Below are positions 61,840-64,000 of a stretch of DNA of 64,000 nucleotides, in pieces (the stretch's first letter is position 1; every line of letters begins with the position of its first letter). The stretch spans positions 248,001 through 312,000 of the forward strand of contig NZ_QEOL01000003.1 of NCBI RefSeq assembly GCF_003096715.1, given 5' to 3'. Origin of the DNA: Paraburkholderia silvatlantica. Its GTDB lineage: Bacteria > Pseudomonadota > Gammaproteobacteria > Burkholderiales > Burkholderiaceae. The position numbers and the translations under genes are program-made. The notes beneath the pieces were generated by a model. That model did not search any database, had not been told where the DNA came from, and saw nothing but the letters and a program-made list of their open reading frames with translations.

Positions 61840-63069
61840 GTGTCGTCATCGACTACGCAGGTGGGCGCGCGCACGGCGGCGGGCGCCGCATGGGTGTTGG
61901 GTTTGTGTCTGATCGTGGCGGTGCTGGAGGGCGTCGATCTTCAATCGACAGGGGTTGCCGCGCCGCGCATGGCGCGCGAGTTCGGTCTTTCGGTCAGCCA
62001 GATGGGGCTCGCGTTCAGCGCGGGCATGCTGGGGCTCCTGCCCGGCGCGATGATCGGCGGACGCCTCGCGGACCGCATCGGACGCAAGCGCGTCCTGCTG
62101 CTCTCGATGGTGGCGTTCGGCGTGTTCTCGATCTTCACTGCCCACGTGTGGAGCTTCGCCTCGCTGCTGGCGGCGCGCGTTTTGACCGGCATCGGCCTGG
62201 GCGGCGCCATGCCGAACCTGATCGCGCTCTCGGCCGAAGCCGTGGCGCCGCGGCTGCGCAATACGGCGGTCAGCATCATGTATTGCGGCATGCCGCTCGG
62301 CGGGGCGCTTGCGGCGTTGATCGGCGTGCTCAGTGCGGGCGATACCGGATGGCGGCATATCTTTTACGCCGGCGGCGTCGGTCCGCTCGTGGTCGCGCCG
62401 CTGATTCTTGCTTGCCTGCCGGAATCCGCAGCCTATGAGGCCGCCGCGAGCCGCGCGCAGTCCACGCAGGGCGGCCCGCCGCCCACGTGGCGCGTGCTGT
62501 TCGGCGAGGGCCGCGCCAGGGTGACCGCGCAGATCTGGATCAGCTTTTTCTGCACGCTCATCGTGCTGTACTTTCTGCTCAACTGGCTGCCCTCGCTGAT
62601 CGTGAGCCGCGGCCTCACGCGCAGCCAGGCCGGTGTCACGCAGATCTTTTTCAACGTCGGCAGTGTGATCGGCGTGCTTGGCATCGGCGTGCTGATGGAT
62701 CGCGTGAAGCCCGGACGTGTCGTCGCGGCTGTCTACGCGGCCATTGCGATTTCGCTCTTCATGCTCGCGGGCGCGGACAATCTGTTCTGGATCTGCGTTT
62801 CGGTGCTGCTCGCGGGCATGGGCGTGGTGGGCGCACAGTCGATGCTGTACGCGCTTTCCGCCGCGAGTTACGCCACCGTCATGCGCGGCACCGGCGTGGG
62901 CGCGGCTGTAGCGGTGGGCCGCGTGGGTTCGATCGTCGGTCCGCTCGCGGCCGGGCAATTGCTGGCGGGCGGCGCGAGCGCCACGACGGTGATTGGCGCG
63001 AGCGTGCCGGTCACGGTGGTGGCGGCGCTCGCGGCGCTGCTCGCGGTGCGGCGCGCGCGCACGTCCTGA
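61840..63069 (+). CDS. Aromatic acid:H+ symporter (MFS, AAHS-type)
   Basis: This is a 409-residue, 12-helix MFS transporter. The motif GGRLADRIGRKRVL between helices 2 and 3 and the N-terminal LIVAVLEGVDLQSTGVAAPRMAREFG are typical of the aromatic-acid symporters (PcaK/VanK-like). It probably imports ferulate, vanillate or related acids. GTG 61840 is used, with GAGGAGGCAAC upstream. It ends the operon; its 3' end faces that of vanB. Confidence 0.88.
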   Translation: MSSSTTQVGARTAAGAAWVLGLCLIVAVLEGVDLQSTGVAAPRMAREFGLSVSQMGLAFSAGMLGLLPGAMIGGRLADRIGRKRVLLLSMVAFGVFSIFTAHVWSFASLLAARVLTGIGLGGAMPNLIALSAEAVAPRLRNTAVSIMYCGMPLGGALAALIGVLSAGDTGWRHIFYAGGVGPLVVAPLILACLPESAAYEAAASRAQSTQGGPPPTWRVLFGEGRARVTAQIWISFFCTLIVLYFLLNWLPSLIVSRGLTRSQAGVTQIFFNVGSVIGVLGIGVLMDRVKPGRVVAAVYAAIAISLFMLAGADNLFWICVSVLLAGMGVVGAQSMLYALSAASYATVMRGTGVGAAVAVGRVGSIVGPLAAGQLLAGGASATTVIGASVPVTVVAALAALLAVRRARTS

Positions 63070-63091
63070 CGCGCGGCGCCGCATCGAAGCA

Positions 63092-64000
63092 TCAGAGATC
63101 GAGCACGAGCATGGGCGTGCGCGAGCGCGAGCAGCACGGCAGCAGTTGGTCGTTTGCGGCGCGCTCCTCGTCGGTCAGATAGAGATCGCGATGGTCCGGC
63201 TCGCCCGATAGCACGCGCGTGAGGCAGGTGCCGCATACGCCTTGCTCGCATGAGACCGGTACTTCGACGCCGCCCGCACGCAGCGCTTCGACGATCGATG
63301 TCCCGGCCGGTACGTCGAACACGCGCTGGCAGCCCGCCAGCGTGACCTGGAAAGCGCCGTTGGCGTCGGCGTCGGTGCTTGCGGACGGCTGAGCTGCACC
63401 GAAGTACTCGCGATGCACGTTCTGCGCGGGCCACCCCGCGCTGGCCGCAGCGCCGAGCACGGCATCGATGAAGCCCGCGGGGCCGCATACGTACGCATGC
63501 TTGCCTTCGTGCGGCGCGCCGAGCACCCCTGCGAGGTCGATGCGGGCATCAGTCCCCTCGCTGTCGAAATAGAAGTGCGTGTGCTCCGCGAAACCGGCTT
63601 CGGCCAGGCGCTCGCGAAACGCGGCGCGTTGCGGGTCGCGGATGCAGTAGTGCAGCTCGAACGTGCGGCCTTGTTCGCGCAACTGCTCGGCCATGGCCAT
63701 GAGCGGCGTGATGCCGATGCCGCCCGCGAGCAGGATGGTTTGCGTGGCGCGCTCGTCGAGCGGGAAATGATTCTTCGGCGTACTGATTTCAAGGATCGTG
63801 CCGGCTTCGAGCGCGTGCATCGCAACGGAGCCGCCGCGCGAAGCCGCGTCGCGCAGCACGCCGATGCGGTAGGCGCCGGCTTCGGAGGGATGGCTGCAAA
63901 GCGAGTACTGGCGCACGAATCCGTCGACATGGACGTCGATATGGGCGCCCGCCTCGAACGCCGGGAGCGGCGCGTCGCCGGCGCTCGCCAGTTCGAAAAC
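63092..64000 (-). CDS. vanB: Vanillate O-demethylase reductase subunit (5' end beyond window)
   Basis: 303 residues of an oxidoreductase of the phthalate-dioxygenase-reductase type are visible. An FMN/NAD region (HIDVHVDGFVRQYSLCS, ILLAGGIGITPLMAMAEQL, YVCGPAGFIDAV) is followed by a C-terminal [2Fe-2S] ferredoxin with CEQGVCGTC and a fourth Cys in LLPCCS. It passes electrons from NAD(P)H to VanA, which demethylates vanillate to protocatechuate. The family is about 320 long, so only a few N-terminal residues are cut by the right edge. vanA is presumably beyond it. It is convergent with the AAHS transporter gene by 22 bases. The location beside ferulate genes supports this over other reductases. 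Confidence 0.85.
   Translation of the reverse strand, partial: VFELASAGDAPLPAFEAGAHIDVHVDGFVRQYSLCSHPSEAGAYRIGVLRDAASRGGSVAMHALEAGTILEISTPKNHFPLDERATQTILLAGGIGITPLMAMAEQLREQGRTFELHYCIRDPQRAAFRERLAEAGFAEHTHFYFDSEGTDARIDLAGVLGAPHEGKHAYVCGPAGFIDAVLGAAASAGWPAQNVHREYFGAAQPSASTDADANGAFQVTLAGCQRVFDVPAGTSIVEALRAGGVEVPVSCEQGVCGTCLTRVLSGEPDHRDLYLTDEERAANDQLLPCCSRSRTPMLVLDL

Noticed and set aside
1..64000. A mobile element, phage or tRNA-linked island boundary
   Set aside because: No integrase, transposase, terminal inverted repeats, tRNA gene or attachment-site repeats were found, although two decayed genes and the toxin-antitoxin pair show some gene turnover.

Overview
This is a GC-rich, gene-dense window that looks like chromosomal or megaplasmid DNA of a plant- or soil-associated Burkholderiales bacterium, most likely Paraburkholderia, Caballeronia or Burkholderia. 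The evidence is a Burkholderia-type trimeric porin, a 3-hydroxybutyrate-oligomer hydrolase, several LysR and LacI regulators, three sugar ABC systems, and a complete ferulate-to-vanillate gene set. I saw no rRNA, tRNA, CRISPR array, insertion sequence or phage genes.

1-5.8 kb is the most unusual part. It has a PP2C phosphatase (cut by the window edge), a transmembrane Ser/Thr kinase, an LRAT/NlpC-type Cys-His protein, a small unknown protein, and four short minus-strand genes. These four share one N-terminal leader, LDRxAMxAxxGG or a G-A variant, with the glycine pair at residues 25-26. They look like a family of secreted double-glycine peptides with very different cores. A paralogue of the small unknown protein lies alone at 17.3 kb.

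5.9-25.7 kb is a mixed accessory stretch: a PAP2 phosphatase, a DUF1488 protein, an isolated membrane anchor of PQQ glucose dehydrogenase type, a secreted phosphoesterase, an unusual two-gene ABC exporter, an isochorismatase-like hydrolase, MFS transporters, LysR regulators, a 3HB-oligomer hydrolase, a TAXI binding protein with a zinc-ribbon membrane protein, and a lipoprotein. Two genes are visibly decayed: an EamA transporter remnant and a frameshifted MFS pump.

25.7-51.9 kb is a carbohydrate-uptake island with three LacI regulators. Unit 1 (25.8-30.7 kb) is a ribose/galactofuranose-type ABC system. Unit 2 (31.9-40.7 kb) holds a porin, LacI, binding protein, two permeases, GH1 beta-glucosidase and ATPase, and is probably for cellobiose or another beta-glucoside. 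Unit 3 (42.0-51.9 kb) holds LacI, binding protein, two permeases, ATPase, GH3 glycosidase, a xylose-dehydrogenase-like SDR and an SMP-30 lactonase. It probably takes in xylo-oligosaccharides and starts oxidative (Weimberg-type) xylose catabolism. Each LacI gene has palindromes nearby that fit as its operators. A Phd/PIN toxin-antitoxin pair sits between units 2 and 3, next to unexplained extra copies of the unit 3 operator.

52-64 kb has a duplicated-domain periplasmic protein, a diguanylate cyclase, then ferulate catabolism: a MarR regulator and amidohydrolase facing away from ech, vdh, fcs, an acyl-CoA dehydrogenase and an aromatic-acid MFS importer, with vanB convergent at the right edge. 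Together they would take up ferulate, activate it to the CoA ester, cleave it to vanillin, oxidise that to vanillate and start demethylation.
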